Below, one piece after another: positions 35,682 through 44,985 of a stretch of DNA of 64,000 nucleotides (position 1 is the first letter of the stretch; the number at the start of each line of letters is the position of its first letter). The stretch spans positions 5,147,001 to 5,211,000 of the forward strand of contig NZ_CP065511.1 of assembly GCF_022811925.1 (NCBI RefSeq), written 5' to 3'. The position numbers were made by a program, and so were the translations under genes. Source of the stretch: Cytobacillus oceanisediminis. GTDB taxonomy: Bacteria; Bacillota; Bacilli; Bacillales; Cytobacillaceae. Under the pieces are notes generated by a model. It was not told where the DNA came from and did no database searches. It worked only from the letters and a program-made list of their open reading frames with translations.

Positions 35682-37100
35682 TTAAAAACAGGAAGAGGGC
35701 GTTGATGAATTTGGCAGCAGTTTAATCGGATCAACCGCATTGGACTTCGATCCATTCCATAGCCCCAAATGTGTTTCAAAATGAAGATGCTGGCCTGTTA
35801 CCTGGCCGGTACTGCCCATCCAGCCAATCTGCTGGCCTGTTTTGACTATCTGGCCTTTCTTGACTGATATGCTCCTTAAGTGGGCATATAACGTCTCCTG
35901 TGCGTCTCCTCTGTGTCTAATCATGATGGTATTGCCGTACCCGCTCATTGTCCCTGCATAGCTAACGGTTCCATCGTATGCTGCTTTTACAGGCACATCT
36001 CCTTTTTTGGCAATATCAATTCCATAATGGAAGCTTCCCCATCGAGATCCGAAACCTGATGTTAGAGTCCCATCTGCGGGCCAGTTAAAAGGAGGGCAAG
36101 AATTCCCGGCTAAAAGACCATAGCCCGTTAACACCTTATCCGTTACAGCACCTGTTCCTCCCAAAACGTATACCTTTGGATCGATTTGATTTACATAATC
36201 ATAGACCGGGTCCTGTACACTCGTCGGATGGACAAGCACAATATTTGTATTTAATTTTTTTGCCAATCCGGAAGAAGCAACAGCATCCGGATATTCAGGG
36301 TATGTTTGATTAGTGGATGTACCCCTTACAAAAATGACATTGTCAGTATTATTATTTAAGTTTGCTGCCTCTACGCTTGTGCTGTAGCGGTTTTCACCTG
36401 ACACTCTTTGTACTTTAATCCCCTTTGCAGCAAGTGACTTTTTTAGGTTCTCGCTGACCACTCCTGTTCCGCCAAAAATGATTACCTCTTTGATTGCAGG
36501 AGGAAGGGTTTTTGGAAGCGAATCCCTTTTGGCAAGATAGATAGGGATTTTATTGATAGCTGAATAGCTGGACGCAGGCAATGCATCGACAATGGTATCC
36601 CCGTTTACGAGAATGGCTTTAGCAGATGAAGCCCCTGTTATGGAATTGATGGCAGCTGCCGTATCATAGCGGGTGCTTCCTTTGACCCTTTGTGTGGCAA
36701 TTCCTTTGTTTCTGATCGCATTTTCCACCCCTGCGCTAATCGCACCTGCTCCACCCAATATGTATACTTTTGCAGCTTTTAAGCGTGACATTTCATTCAA
36801 AGTGGCCGCATCTATTGTGTTTGGGTAGGTTAATAGAATCGGAGCATCCTTTACACCAACCAAGCTTGCGGCCGCCAGGGCATCAGCCGGATTATCAGCT
36901 CTTGCAAGGATAACGGCTCTTTCCTGTGAAACCAGACCCTTTGGCCAGCCTCTTTGTGATATTTTAATACCTGTATGTATTCGGTTATCTCCCGATATTC
37001 TTTCAAGATTTGAATTTGCCTTTGCCTCTGGGATATCAATATTCCATATAATTGCAAACACCGACAACAGCAGGATTAAACATTGACTGATCCTTTTCAT
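35682..37100 (-). CDS. Wall-bound M23 endopeptidase with CWB2 repeats
   Basis: A 472-residue secreted hydrolase. It has a signal peptide (about residues 1-29), three CWB2 repeats (about 32-325) and a C-terminal M23/LytM domain (about 345-455). Zinc ligands are seen in FHYGIDIAK (H about 353, D about 357) and GQHLHFETH (H about 436). The family's catalytic His is in LYAHL. M23 enzymes cleave peptide cross-bridges. It likely takes part in wall turnover. CWB2 serves as the wall anchor. It is convergent with the SGNH gene. Confidence 0.92.
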   Translation of the reverse strand: MKRISQCLILLLSVFAIIWNIDIPEAKANSNLERISGDNRIHTGIKISQRGWPKGLVSQERAVILARADNPADALAAASLVGVKDAPILLTYPNTIDAATLNEMSRLKAAKVYILGGAGAISAGVENAIRNKGIATQRVKGSTRYDTAAAINSITGASSAKAILVNGDTIVDALPASSYSAINKIPIYLAKRDSLPKTLPPAIKEVIIFGGTGVVSENLKKSLAAKGIKVQRVSGENRYSTSVEAANLNNNTDNVIFVRGTSTNQTYPEYPDAVASSGLAKKLNTNIVLVHPTSVQDPVYDYVNQIDPKVYVLGGTGAVTDKVLTGYGLLAGNSCPPFNWPADGTLTSGFGSRWGSFHYGIDIAKKGDVPVKAAYDGTVSYAGTMSGYGNTIMIRHRGDAQETLYAHLRSISVKKGQIVKTGQQIGWMGSTGQVTGQHLHFETHLGLWNGSKSNAVDPIKLLPNSSTPSSCF

Positions 37101-37213
37101 TCTTTCCCCCTATATGACATTTATCTGTATTTTTAGACATATTTATCATAGCATTTCTTCTTATATCTAAAAATAGTAAATTATTGAAAAAGGGAAACAA
37201 AGGATCCAATCAG

Positions 37214-37432
37214 TTAATTTTTGCTGTCAGTTCTCTCCTTTATGATGGTTTTCAGTTTCTTCTCCAACTTTGTATTTTCCATTTTCAGTTTTGTATTTTC
37301 AATTCTTAGCTCGCTCACTTCTTTTTGCAGTTTGGCTAGTTCCTTTTCATTCTTTTCAGCCTCTTCCTGACTGCTGCATCCGCTAGCTAATAGGATCAAT
37401 AATATGAATGATAGGTTCATTACTTTTTTCAT
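37214..37432 (-). CDS. Small coiled-coil lipoprotein
   Basis: A 72-residue protein with a lipoprotein signal peptide ending LLASGCSS (lipobox cysteine at about residue 19) and then a nearly continuous heptad coiled coil rich in Glu, Lys and Leu. Mature size is about 53 residues. No family is recognised; it may be a wall spacer or a small structural lipoprotein. It lies between two large surface-protein genes in the same orientation. Confidence 0.75.
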   Translation of the reverse strand: MKKVMNLSFILLILLASGCSSQEEAEKNEKELAKLQKEVSELRIENTKLKMENTKLEKKLKTIIKERTDSKN

Positions 37433-37503
37433 GATAAGTTATTTCCTTTCTATTATATTGACATAACAAAATCCCCCCATATAAGGAGGGATCCTGCTTA
37501 CTT

Positions 37504-40500
37504 TTATACAAGCTTCTTTCTTCTGCTGTGCCATAGCATGATCATGGACCCAGCGAATAACAAAGTCAATCCCAGCGCCAGCATGTTATACATATTCGTC
37601 GCTGTGTTTGGAAGCTTCTTGCCTGATTTAGTGTTTTTTACAGTCTGTTTGGCTGGCTTGTTGTCTTTCACGTTCTGATCTTTTGCTGGTGAGCCTGTTT
37701 TACCTTTATCTTTTTCCGGTGTTCCGCCTTTGCCGGGATTTTTACCCGGAACAGTGCCGCCATCCTCTTCCTCGGCTTTTTCCGTGCTAATCAGCAGCGA
37801 ATCAAACGCAACAACTTCTCCATCCAGAATAGCTTCAATGCTAATTTCATAATCAGTACCTTCTCTTAAGCCGGTGAATTCATAGAATGATTCTTCTGGA
37901 TCCAGGGTTACCGCTAATTCACCATCCAGATAGAGAGAATACTCATCAAGCTCTGAGCCTGTATATTCCCAATAAGCCTCAATCGTGTTTTCTGTTGCTG
38001 CTGCATCCACGAACTTTACAGCACTGTCACTGTCTGTCTGAACTTCAGTGGAAGTAAAGGAAACCACTGATTCTTCTGTATTGACCGCCTCAAGGGCTAA
38101 TGTATAGGATGTTCTCGGCATTAATTCTTCAAACCTATAATTATTTGTTTCGGCGTCAACAAACTCCAGGAACTCGCCATCCAAATATACATTGTAGCCG
38201 CTTAGCTCTTCATTCCCTGTATAGTCCCAAGAGGCTTCAATTGAGCTATCAGATGTACTGATATCAGTAAAATTTAAGTCTTCGCTTAACGTCCAAACAT
38301 AAGCAAAGGCATAGTCTATAAATTCTTCTCCAGACCAAGCTTCTACCACTATTTCATATTCTTTTCCGGACTCCAATCCTTCAAAAGTAAAGAAAGGTTC
38401 TGAAGGGTCTGCACTTCCTATTAGCTCGCCATTCAGATACAGCTGATACTCCTCAATCTCCTCTTCCCCTTCATATGTCCAAGAGACATCAATGGTATTA
38501 CTTGTTGAGGTTATTGAGTCAAAATAAAGCATTCCTTCATCAAAGTCTTCGTATTCAACAAAGACTCCCTTTGCCTGAAGCTGCTCAATGATTTTCATTG
38601 CTTCGGAGCCTTCCGACAGATCCAGCTCCTCATTGTTAAATAATATTACATATTCTAACTTTTCAAGCTCAAGCAGAACTCCAATATCACTGATCTGATT
38701 ATCGTTTGCCATAAGCATGGATAAGTTTTTCATATTCTTCAGTGGTGAGATATCGTTGAGATTGTTTCCAGCAACTGCAAGGCCCTCTAATTGTGTTAAA
38801 TCTGCAGCCCACTTAAGGTTTTGCATATCTGTATAAGAAGCATCCAAATATAGCAGCTTCATTTTGGACAGCGCTGAAAAGTCGGATACCGGATTGCTTT
38901 CAATGGTCAGCATCATCAGGTTTGACAGTCCTTCAAGTCCCTTAAGAGATGTTATGTCGTTGCTGCTCAACTCCAATATCTCGAGGTTTTTCAGCCCGGA
39001 TAAATCCGGAATGCTTCCGATGCCGTTATTTGAGAGTGTCAAATACATTAAGCCGGATAGGTTATTTAAGCTGGAAAAGTCTTTAATCCCAGTATTGGAA
39101 AGAAACAATGCAAACAGATTAGATAATCCTGTAAGCGGTTTAAGGTCTGTAATCGGATTTCCATCCAAATCCAGACTCATTAAATGTGTTAAGCCGCCTA
39201 ATGGGGATAAGTCTTTGATGTTATTATCCCAAAGAGACAAATCCTCCAAATTGACCGCTTTCTCCAGACCGGATAGGTTCTTAATTTCTGCGGATGATAA
39301 GTCTATCGAAATCAGCGTGAGCATGTCACTTTCCTGGATATCGCGATCCAGCCCGAGCCTCTCCTTCAATGCCTTTTCCAGCTTCTTATCCGGAAAATGA
39401 ATAATCTCTCCACTTGGCAGCTGTGCTGTTTTTACAGTCAGCGCTGCCTTTCCGATTAATTTCCCTTCCTGATAGGCTTTAACTTTAAAGCTATACTCTG
39501 TTTCTGGTTTTAAGTCAGTAAAAATCTCTGAATTTGTTTCGCCTTCGATTTCTTTTTCCACACCATCCACAGAAAGCACGTATTGATCAGGATAGGAGTA
39601 ATCATCCTCTTCCTCTGTCCAATAGTCCCAGGAGATTCCGATTTTCGATTCATTCACAAAATCAGTATAGATTTCCATATTCACATTCTCGTCAAAATCG
39701 TAATTCACTTCCACACCTTTGGAACGCAGATACTCAAGCACCTCTATTGATGGGGCATGGTCCTCAATCTGAAGGTTTCCATATAGATAAACTGCTTGAA
39801 GGCCTGGAAGTTCTTTTAGGAAAGTAAAATCTTCAAATTCTGTGTAGGATACATCCAGATTGGCAAGCTTAGTCAGATTCTTAAAAATAGAAGAATCCGA
39901 AACAGGGTTATCGCCAATATCCAGGATGATAAGCTTTGTTAGACTTTTCAGAGGAGCTAAATCCTCTATATTGTTATCGTAAATAACCAGATGGTCCAAA
40001 TTCACTGCATCCTCCAAGCCATCGAGCGACTCAATTTCCATTCCCGGAGCAAAAAGAGCCGTCAATCTCTCCATGTCACTCGTATAAAGTTCACGATCAA
40101 GGCCAAGCTCTTCTTTGATGGCTGCTTCAAGATTAGAGTCTGATATTGTTACTTTTTCTCCCAATGGAGAAGCTAACGTATTGAAGGAAAACTCATTTTC
40201 TGCCATTACACTACCAGCACCTAAAGCGCTTACTTTAATATTATAGGTGGATGAAGGCTTAAGCCCAGTTAAATGATATTCATATACGTCACCTTCCAGT
40301 GTGTCAATAACATCTCCGTTAACAGATAAAGTGTATTGATCTACTTTTCCTGACCCGTACATCCCCCATGAAACTTGAGCAGAGGATTCGGTAATCCGAT
40401 AGACATTTAAAAGAAACGATTTACTGTCATCCAAAACTTCAATCTGAGTGCCTCTATGGGATAAATCCCTTAGCACTTCTGATGGACCCAGGTCCATCTC

Positions 40501-41382
40501 CAGATTCCCTATTTGAACTTTTTCCAGAAGCGGAAGCATTAAAAGACTATCAATATTCTCCAAAGGCAATGAATTTAGTCTTAATTCAGTTAGGTTCGTT
40601 AAGTTTTCAAGGGCGCTGATATCTGATATCGACACATCTTCAATTATTAAATGTTGCAGATTAACCGCAAGCTCTAATCCTTTTAAACTATCGATATCTC
40701 CAAGCCGGTCATTTACATTCAGGAAAGTTAACTTTTCCAGATCTTCTTTTAAAAGGGCGCCTTCTGGTTTAGGCAGCTGCTCGCGGATGATTTTTTCAAG
40801 ATTAGGGTTATCTAGGGTAACCACTTCTCCAACAGATTTAGTTGGTTCTTCTGTTGAAGCGGAATCCTTTTCAGACGCCGGTTGTTCTTGGCTGCCATCT
40901 GAAGGCTCGGTAGTTTCAGCCTTTTCTTCTTTGGCCTCTTCTACGGGCTCTTCACTTTCTTCTTGTGAGGATTGGTTGTCCTCTATGTATACTGATACCG
41001 TTTTTGCAGCACTTGTTAACTCCACATCACCCTGTTGGCCCTTAATAGAGTAAACATATACTTCATCTTCTGCTGTAGCCTGGTCAATATACTCGTATGT
41101 TTTAACGGCATTTTCACCTAGGATTTCATTGGATATCAAAGTTGGCTCGACATCCAGGGTTTCATCGTTTTTAATAATCTGATAGGTTTCCGGGCTTTGA
41201 TTCTGGACAGATAAAATGGTTTTCCAGGTTAACGTTACTTTTCCATCCTCCACCACAGGGTCCGCCAAATCAATCATGGCAGCTGCAGTTGTCAGTCCAT
41301 GCGTCTGGGAAATTGGACTAAAAAGTGAGAAAATAATAGCCATAACCACTGCAATGTTTAACCAGTTTTTCCTTTTCTTCAT
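37504..41382 (-). CDS. LRR/fibronectin-type surface protein with LPNTA sorting signal
   Basis: A 1292-residue internalin-like protein. It has a signal peptide (about 1-29), an acidic Glu/Ser linker (about 140-190), and three blocks of leucine-rich repeats of the LxxLxxLxLxxNxIxD type (about 190-310, 410-540 and 665-945), each followed by an Fn3-like domain. Further Fn3 modules follow to about 1195, then a Lys/Pro/Gly linker. The C-terminus is a complete sortase signal: LPNTA at about 1257, a hydrophobic helix LALGLTLLFAGSMIMLW and RRKK. It is divergent from a class D sortase gene. The protein is probably linked covalently to the wall and binds another surface or host ligand. Confidence 0.9.
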   Translation of the reverse strand: MKKRKNWLNIAVVMAIIFSLFSPISQTHGLTTAAAMIDLADPVVEDGKVTLTWKTILSVQNQSPETYQIIKNDETLDVEPTLISNEILGENAVKTYEYIDQATAEDEVYVYSIKGQQGDVELTSAAKTVSVYIEDNQSSQEESEEPVEEAKEEKAETTEPSDGSQEQPASEKDSASTEEPTKSVGEVVTLDNPNLEKIIREQLPKPEGALLKEDLEKLTFLNVNDRLGDIDSLKGLELAVNLQHLIIEDVSISDISALENLTNLTELRLNSLPLENIDSLLMLPLLEKVQIGNLEMDLGPSEVLRDLSHRGTQIEVLDDSKSFLLNVYRITESSAQVSWGMYGSGKVDQYTLSVNGDVIDTLEGDVYEYHLTGLKPSSTYNIKVSALGAGSVMAENEFSFNTLASPLGEKVTISDSNLEAAIKEELGLDRELYTSDMERLTALFAPGMEIESLDGLEDAVNLDHLVIYDNNIEDLAPLKSLTKLIILDIGDNPVSDSSIFKNLTKLANLDVSYTEFEDFTFLKELPGLQAVYLYGNLQIEDHAPSIEVLEYLRSKGVEVNYDFDENVNMEIYTDFVNESKIGISWDYWTEEEDDYSYPDQYVLSVDGVEKEIEGETNSEIFTDLKPETEYSFKVKAYQEGKLIGKAALTVKTAQLPSGEIIHFPDKKLEKALKERLGLDRDIQESDMLTLISIDLSSAEIKNLSGLEKAVNLEDLSLWDNNIKDLSPLGGLTHLMSLDLDGNPITDLKPLTGLSNLFALFLSNTGIKDFSSLNNLSGLMYLTLSNNGIGSIPDLSGLKNLEILELSSNDITSLKGLEGLSNLMMLTIESNPVSDFSALSKMKLLYLDASYTDMQNLKWAADLTQLEGLAVAGNNLNDISPLKNMKNLSMLMANDNQISDIGVLLELEKLEYVILFNNEELDLSEGSEAMKIIEQLQAKGVFVEYEDFDEGMLYFDSITSTSNTIDVSWTYEGEEEIEEYQLYLNGELIGSADPSEPFFTFEGLESGKEYEIVVEAWSGEEFIDYAFAYVWTLSEDLNFTDISTSDSSIEASWDYTGNEELSGYNVYLDGEFLEFVDAETNNYRFEELMPRTSYTLALEAVNTEESVVSFTSTEVQTDSDSAVKFVDAAATENTIEAYWEYTGSELDEYSLYLDGELAVTLDPEESFYEFTGLREGTDYEISIEAILDGEVVAFDSLLISTEKAEEEDGGTVPGKNPGKGGTPEKDKGKTGSPAKDQNVKDNKPAKQTVKNTKSGKKLPNTATNMYNMLALGLTLLFAGSMIMLWHSRRKKLV

Positions 41383-41516
41383 TCGCTTGCTCCTTTTTGG
41401 AATTAGTTAATATTTACTATTATTTACTAGAATTATACAATTAAGATAATTATAATGGTTAATAAATAAATGTAAATCTTTATTTTTAGCCGTTTTTCGA
41501 CAATAAGGGGGAAGGC

Positions 41517-42068
41517 ATGAAAACGCTCATTTATTTGCTTCTATTACTTGGAGCAGCCATTACGGCTTATTCTTTGTTCGAGATAAGAGATTCCCAGATT
41601 CAGGTTGAGGAAAGAAAAGAGGAAGCCGTTAAAATGCTTGTTGAAGATACAGAAAAGAAGCTGATATTTGAACAAAATGAAACGATCGGACTTCTTTCGG
41701 TTCCTAAAATTAATAAGGATATCCCCATCATCGAAGGAACAGATAATGATCAGCTTGAGGCTGGTGTGGGCCACTACACCGGGACGGCTTTTCCCGGCCA
41801 AAAAGATCAAATTGTTCTTTCAGGGCACAGGGACACAGTCTTTCGGAACTTTGACCAGCTTAAAGTGGGGGACATCTTTACTGTGAAATTGTCGTATGGG
41901 GACTTTTCTTATGAAATATATGATACGAAGATTGTTGATGCGGATGACCTTACCATTATTAAAAGCACGTCTCCGGAAGAGGTATTGACTGTAACTACCT
42001 GCTACCCTTTTAACTTTATCGGGGACGCGCCTGAGCGCTTTGTCTTTTATGCCCGGCCAAAAAATTGA
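41517..42068 (+). CDS. Class D-type sortase
   Basis: A 183-residue sortase with an N-terminal membrane helix (residues 2-21). Catalytic residues are H104 in LSGHRDTVF, C162 in VTTCYPF and an Arg at about 172 in APERFVF. The TTCYPF signature and small size point to class D. Sortases of this kind in Bacillus accept LPNTA-like signals, which is the exact motif of the divergent LRR protein. GGGGAAGG precedes the ATG. Confidence 0.9.
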   Translation: MKTLIYLLLLLGAAITAYSLFEIRDSQIQVEERKEEAVKMLVEDTEKKLIFEQNETIGLLSVPKINKDIPIIEGTDNDQLEAGVGHYTGTAFPGQKDQIVLSGHRDTVFRNFDQLKVGDIFTVKLSYGDFSYEIYDTKIVDADDLTIIKSTSPEEVLTVTTCYPFNFIGDAPERFVFYARPKN

Positions 42069-42194
42069 ATATAGAAGCCAGGGGACTTACGTCATACCCG
42101 ACTTAACCAAAGAATTGTTTATATGAGTGAAAGGTTGGCTTAATTCTAATATCACTGTATTTCTTTTCTTAATTAATATACCCCTTGTTATTAG

Positions 42195-42226
42195 ATAAAA
42201 AAGAGACAGAACCCCTCTGTCTCTTT
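42195..42226 (-). terminator. Terminator of the PPC-CWB2 gene
   Basis: GAGACAGA (42203-42210) pairs with TCTGTCTC. On the minus strand TTTTTTATC follows. It lies 9 bases past the stop. Confidence 0.8.
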
Positions 42227-42235
42227 CCAAGTTTA

Positions 42236-43633
42236 TTATTGAATTAGTGACCAAATTTCGTCTTCAACGTCAAGGCTCACTGCACCTTTTCCGCCAATAA
42301 TGGTGTACCACAAGACTTGTTCATCAACAAAAAGTTTTTTTGCAGCTGGGTGAAGTGTATTTGGTGTTGTTAATACAATAGGCTGACCGTAAAATCCTGC
42401 TAAGACTGACCCTGTTAGAGCATCTGCAAAGTTGCTTCCTGTTGTCACAAATGCAAAGTCAATTCCAGCCGAGAATAATTGTTTAGATACGTTCGCCGAT
42501 GTCTCATAGCGGTTTTTACCGCTTATTCGATCAGGGCTAGGCAATTGTTTACGAACATTTTCTGAAACTGCACCTGTTCCGCCAATGACAAATGTATGGC
42601 TGTATTTTTTTACTTGAGCTGCAGTTGGTGAAGGCAGCGTATTGGCCTGAGTTAATAAGATTGGAATACCATTCATAGCAGCATACGGCCCAATAGATAA
42701 GGCATCCGGATAATTCTCCCCTGAAACGACAACAGATGTTTCTTGAAGCGGCAGCTTATTTGCAATCTGAACCGCCGTTTCATATCTTGTCTTTCCAGAA
42801 ATGCGTGCCACTGTTAGTCCAAGAGTATTCTTAAGATAGTTCTCGACCCCCTGGGACACAACTCCAGTACCGCCAATGATGGTTACTTTTTTAACATCCA
42901 ATTCACGAATTGCTTGAATAACAGAGTTTGGCAGCGAATTCTTTGTTGTAAGTAAAATGGGTGCATCCAAATAAAAGCCTAGAGGTGCAGCCGCTAATGC
43001 ATCCGGAAAGTCTGTACCAGTTGCCAGTAATATTTCATCGGCACCAGAGTATTGCCATCCTTCGTAAGCAACATTTACAGCCGTTTCATATCGATCCTTA
43101 CCAGAGATTCTGTATAGATCCGGTTCAATAAGAAATGGATTGAAGGTATATTGTTCCCCTCTTGTTGTTTCATAGTTGTCCGTTAATTGTAAATAATATG
43201 TGCCGGGTTCTAATTTAGCCTCAGCATAAAACCCTCCGTACTCATCAAATGAACTTTCTGCTTCGGATATATCCTCCCTGGTTCCATCCGGGTTCTCTTT
43301 ATAAATCACAACACTGATTTGGCCAGTTAGACTAGTAAAGGCTTCCGTTACATGCCCAATAAGCACAAACATCCCTCTTTTTGGAATGGTTATCTTGAAC
43401 ATATCCCTATCTTCTCTGCTCATCGTCCCGGTAACTTCGTCATCAAGTGAGATTGAATTTGCTTCGGTAAAATAATCATTTGGCTCTTGTTCATTAACAT
43501 TCGGATAGCCCATATCATCTTGCAGCTTGTTGAATTTCTTTTCTTCAAAATTATTGCTGGCTGATGCTGGACTTGAGAATAATGAAGTTGAGAGTAGAAC
43601 AAACGCGACTAAGAATAATATACTTCTTTTCAC
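42236..43633 (-). CDS. CWB2-anchored protein with N-terminal PPC-like domain
   Basis: A 465-residue secreted protein. It has a signal peptide (about 1-25), then a pre-peptidase-like (PPC) beta domain (about 48-170: EQEPNDYFTEANSISLDDEV, DRDMFKITIPKRG, LEPGTYYLQLTDNYE), then three CWB2 repeats (about 175-465) with ISGKDRYETAV and ISGKTRYETAV. There is no catalytic domain. Its role may be structural or ligand binding. It is the first of four same-strand CWB2 genes. Confidence 0.88.
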   Translation of the reverse strand: MKRSILFLVAFVLLSTSLFSSPASASNNFEEKKFNKLQDDMGYPNVNEQEPNDYFTEANSISLDDEVTGTMSREDRDMFKITIPKRGMFVLIGHVTEAFTSLTGQISVVIYKENPDGTREDISEAESSFDEYGGFYAEAKLEPGTYYLQLTDNYETTRGEQYTFNPFLIEPDLYRISGKDRYETAVNVAYEGWQYSGADEILLATGTDFPDALAAAPLGFYLDAPILLTTKNSLPNSVIQAIRELDVKKVTIIGGTGVVSQGVENYLKNTLGLTVARISGKTRYETAVQIANKLPLQETSVVVSGENYPDALSIGPYAAMNGIPILLTQANTLPSPTAAQVKKYSHTFVIGGTGAVSENVRKQLPSPDRISGKNRYETSANVSKQLFSAGIDFAFVTTGSNFADALTGSVLAGFYGQPIVLTTPNTLHPAAKKLFVDEQVLWYTIIGGKGAVSLDVEDEIWSLIQ

Positions 43634-43741
43634 ATGTATGCCTCCAATTGTAGAAACCTCTCTTAAAATCCAACCTATTAAACTATAGCAAATCGGAAAT
43701 ACTTATCTACAAGATGAACCTTTAATTAAACTTACGACTCT

Positions 43742-44704
43742 TTACTTCTGAAATAAAGAATTTATTGCCTGGTCTGTCACAACTTTATCCCCGCCCAGTA
43801 CAAAATAGAGTTCTGCTAGATCAGAGTAAGTTTGGACCGTATCTTTCGTTGTTTGATGAGGTTTAGTTGGATGAGTTAAAATAACAGGATTCCAGGTAGC
43901 GGCAGCAAATGCTGATCCAGCCAGTGCATCGGGATAATTTTCACCTGTTGCAATCACCGGTAAATCCATATCAATCGCTTCTTCAAAATACTGAATGACA
44001 TTGCTGTTTGTTGCATAACGGTTTACCCCGCTAATACGTTCTGGCATTGGAAATGTGCTTGCCACTTGTTCACTAATGACTCCAGTGCCGCCTATAACAA
44101 AAGATTCCACCGGCTGTTCTGCTTTAACAAACTGACTTACTGAAGATGGAACCGAATTTTTTTTGGTTAAAAGAATTGGCATTTCTAATTGTGCAGCTAT
44201 TGGGGCTATTGATAGTGCATCCGGGAAACCTTCCCCAGTCGCCACCACTACACTATCTGAGTTCCCAAGCTGCTTGGCAACTTTTACTGAAGTTTCATAG
44301 CGATCTGCACCGCTAATTCTTGTTATTGATGAGATTCCCAGACTATTAAGCTCTTTCTCTATATTTAGAGAAATAACGGACTTCCCTCCAATTAAATATA
44401 CGCTTTTAACTTTAAGGCGCTTTAATTCATTTTTTACACTGTCCGGCAAGGAGTTGGCTGGTGTTAATAGAAGCGGAGCACCATATTTATAAGCAAGAGG
44501 TGTCGCGCTTAATGCATCTGGAAAGTCTTTGCCTGTAGCCATAACAGCAACTGCAGACGTGTCCCAGCCCTCAGCAGAGATGTTTACTGCGGTTTCATAA
44601 CGATCTTTGCCTGAGATACGATAGGTTGGTGCGTCTTCTGCCTTAGCTTGTCCAAAAGGTAATGCCAGTGTTAATAGAGCTGATAGAATGATAGCCTTTT
44701 TCAT
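43742..44704 (-). CDS. CWB2-only secreted protein
   Basis: A 320-residue protein made of a signal peptide (residues 1-22) and three CWB2 repeats, with ISGKDRYETAVNIS at residue 30, ISGADRYETSVKVA and ISGVNRYATNSNV. No other domain is present. AGGAGG precedes the ATG and a TATAAT hexamer lies at 44738-44743 on the minus strand. It may be a wall-coating or decoy module. Gene spacing to the next CWB2 gene is about 110 bases with no terminator seen. Confidence 0.88.
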   Translation of the reverse strand: MKKAIILSALLTLALPFGQAKAEDAPTYRISGKDRYETAVNISAEGWDTSAVAVMATGKDFPDALSATPLAYKYGAPLLLTPANSLPDSVKNELKRLKVKSVYLIGGKSVISLNIEKELNSLGISSITRISGADRYETSVKVAKQLGNSDSVVVATGEGFPDALSIAPIAAQLEMPILLTKKNSVPSSVSQFVKAEQPVESFVIGGTGVISEQVASTFPMPERISGVNRYATNSNVIQYFEEAIDMDLPVIATGENYPDALAGSAFAAATWNPVILTHPTKPHQTTKDTVQTYSDLAELYFVLGGDKVVTDQAINSLFQK

Positions 44705-44945
44705 GATTTCCTCCTAGTTGGTTAAGTATCAAAAGTAATTATAGGGGGGATTACCAAAAAATGATAGATGGATTTCTTGCGTCAGTCATAAATATTTTTC
44801 GACAAGGTTTTCTCTTATTGAAAAGGGTTTTAATTAATCCAATTCTGTTTTATGGCAGGCATATCAATCTATATTTATATATGAAGAAATCTTTAGAGGC
44901 AATAATCCTAGCATTCTCGAAAGCCCTCTATATGAAACTCAGCAA

Positions 44946-44979
44946 AAACAAAAAACAGGCTCAACTTACGAGCCTGTTT
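44946..44979 (-). terminator. Terminator of the 5'-nucleotidase gene
   Basis: AAACAGGCTC pairs with GAGCCTGTTT (44953-44979). The minus strand then has a T-rich run. It begins 6 bases after the stop codon. Confidence 0.85.
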
Positions 44980-44985
44980 CTTGTT

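Noticed and set aside
38864..39400. 178-residue plus-strand frame opposite the LRR gene
   Set aside because: It follows the leucine-repeat period of the real gene and has no ribosome site.
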